Positions 29,350-30,000 of a DNA stretch of 30,000 bases are shown here, piece after piece. How positions within the stretch are numbered: the first letter of the stretch is position 1; each line of letters begins with the position of its first letter. The notes under the pieces are model-generated. The model was not told the DNA's origin. It saw only the letters and a list, made by a program, of their open reading frames with translations, and ran no database searches. The position numbers and the translations under genes were made by a program. This DNA comes from Zygnema cylindricum (lineage: Eukaryota; Streptophyta; Zygnematophyceae; Zygnematales; Zygnemataceae), in contig JBBHKE010003383.1 in the NCBI GenBank assembly GCA_037447655.1, positions 1 through 30,000 on the forward strand, given 5' to 3'.

Positions 29350-29907
29350 AACCAACTTAGTCCAAAGACCCAGAAGGTTGGAACAACATCATTATCAGCT
29401 CGATGGCTGACTAACACTACAAACACGTCTTTTATTTTATATTTTTTGATAATTAGAATATGTTGATTACTTTAAGTACTATTTTTTGTTTTCGATCAAA
29501 CACCTTAGTCAAAGACCCAGATGGTTGCATAACATCATTATCAGCTCAAAGGCTGACGAACATTACAAACATTGGTATATACTTTGAATACTTTGAATTG
29601 TTACTTTGAATAATTTTTCTTTTTTTTCCGATCAACCAACTTAGTCTAAAGACCAAGAAAGTTGTTGAACATCATTATCAGCTCAAAGGCTGACGAACAT
29701 TACAAACATTGGTATATACTTTGAATACTTTGAATTGTTACTTTGAATAATTTTTCTTTTTTTTCCGATCAACCAACTTAGTCTAAAGACCAAGAAAGTT
29801 GTTGAACATCATTATCAGCTCAAAGGCTGACGAACATTACAAACATTGGTATATACTTTGAATACTTTGAATTGTTACTTTGAATAATTTTTCTGTAGTT
29901 CCATATA
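29350..29907. repeat. Tandem array of four units of about 137 bp (satellite-like)
   Basis: Units start at about 29350, 29499, 29634 and 29771, each beginning AACCAACTTAGTC(T/C)AAAGAC or close, with CATCATTATCAGCTC and GGCTGACGAACATTACAAAC inside. Units 3 and 4 appear identical over about 125 bp; unit 2 is close, unit 1 more diverged and 149 bp long. Each also holds smaller TACTTTGAA repeats. Confidence 0.85.
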
Positions 29908-29950
29908 ATGAATACTTTGAATACTTTATAGTTTACCAGTTGTTTCATAT

Positions 29951-30000
29951 ATCATCATCATCATCGTCACCATCATCATTAGGGTCATCATTGTCATCAT
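29951..30000. repeat. ATC trinucleotide microsatellite, runs off the window
   Basis: Interrupted (ATC)n run starting at 29951 and continuing to the right edge. Confidence 0.8.

Noticed and set aside
29350-29907. Possible C/D box snoRNA cluster (ATGATG and CTGA words in each unit on -)
   Set aside because: No proper C/D box spacing, terminal stem or guide region could be shown; the words are common by chance.
29350-29907. CRISPR-like array
   Set aside because: The whole unit repeats with no unique spacers, and the context is eukaryotic.

Overview
This is a nuclear window from a plant-lineage (streptophyte) genome. Three split protein-coding genes are visible, each recognised by joining exons across GT..AG introns of about 0.3 to 2 kb. 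Two have clear plant counterparts: a GT34 xyloglucan xylosyltransferase-like gene (+ strand, 9 exons, in-frame sum of 449 codons) and a plant-type O-fucosyltransferase-like gene (- strand, at least 5 exons). The third is the 5' end of an actin-related protein 5-like gene (- strand, exons 1 and 2 only). An intact plant-like tRNA-Gly(GCC) with a decayed second copy 0.3 kb away supports the same assignment. I cannot name the species. The intron-rich, AT-rich, repeat-laden genes suggest a bryophyte, lycophyte or streptophyte alga rather than a compact flowering plant, but that is inference.

Layout. 0-1 kb: a fragment of a bacterial conjugation coupling protein (TraD type) on + beside an unidentified - strand open frame, inside what looks like plant DNA. 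1.7-2.8 kb: two nested terminal-inverted-repeat (TIR) elements. 3.1-5.4 kb: the ARP5-like exons on -. 5.4-7.4 kb: intergenic, with a hAT-like MITE that has a perfect 8-bp target duplication. 7.4-15.0 kb: the GT34 gene on +. 16.2-16.6 kb: tRNA-Gly pseudogene and gene. 16.6-17.4 kb: two more TIR elements. 17.4-20.4 kb: intergenic DNA with minisatellites. 20.4-24.8 kb: the O-fucosyltransferase-like gene on -, whose introns carry a Harbinger-like MITE, a 43-bp minisatellite and about 600 bp of telomere-like CCCTAAA-rich repeat. 25.3-28.8 kb: a long hairpin abutting a 3.27-kb element with TIRs of about 255 bp. 29.35-30 kb: a tandem array of about 137-bp units, then an ATC microsatellite.

The most distinctive signal is one family of TIR elements whose ends read CACCGCGAATCGCTATTAGC or close variants, always flanked by TA. 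At least seven ends or pairs occur. They range from a 46-bp palindrome made only of two opposed TIRs, through elements of about 200 and 550 bp, to the 3.27-kb long-TIR element. No transposase was recognised, so all look non-autonomous. The two enzyme genes (GT34 and O-fucosyltransferase-like) would both act in the Golgi, but nothing shows that they are functionally linked.
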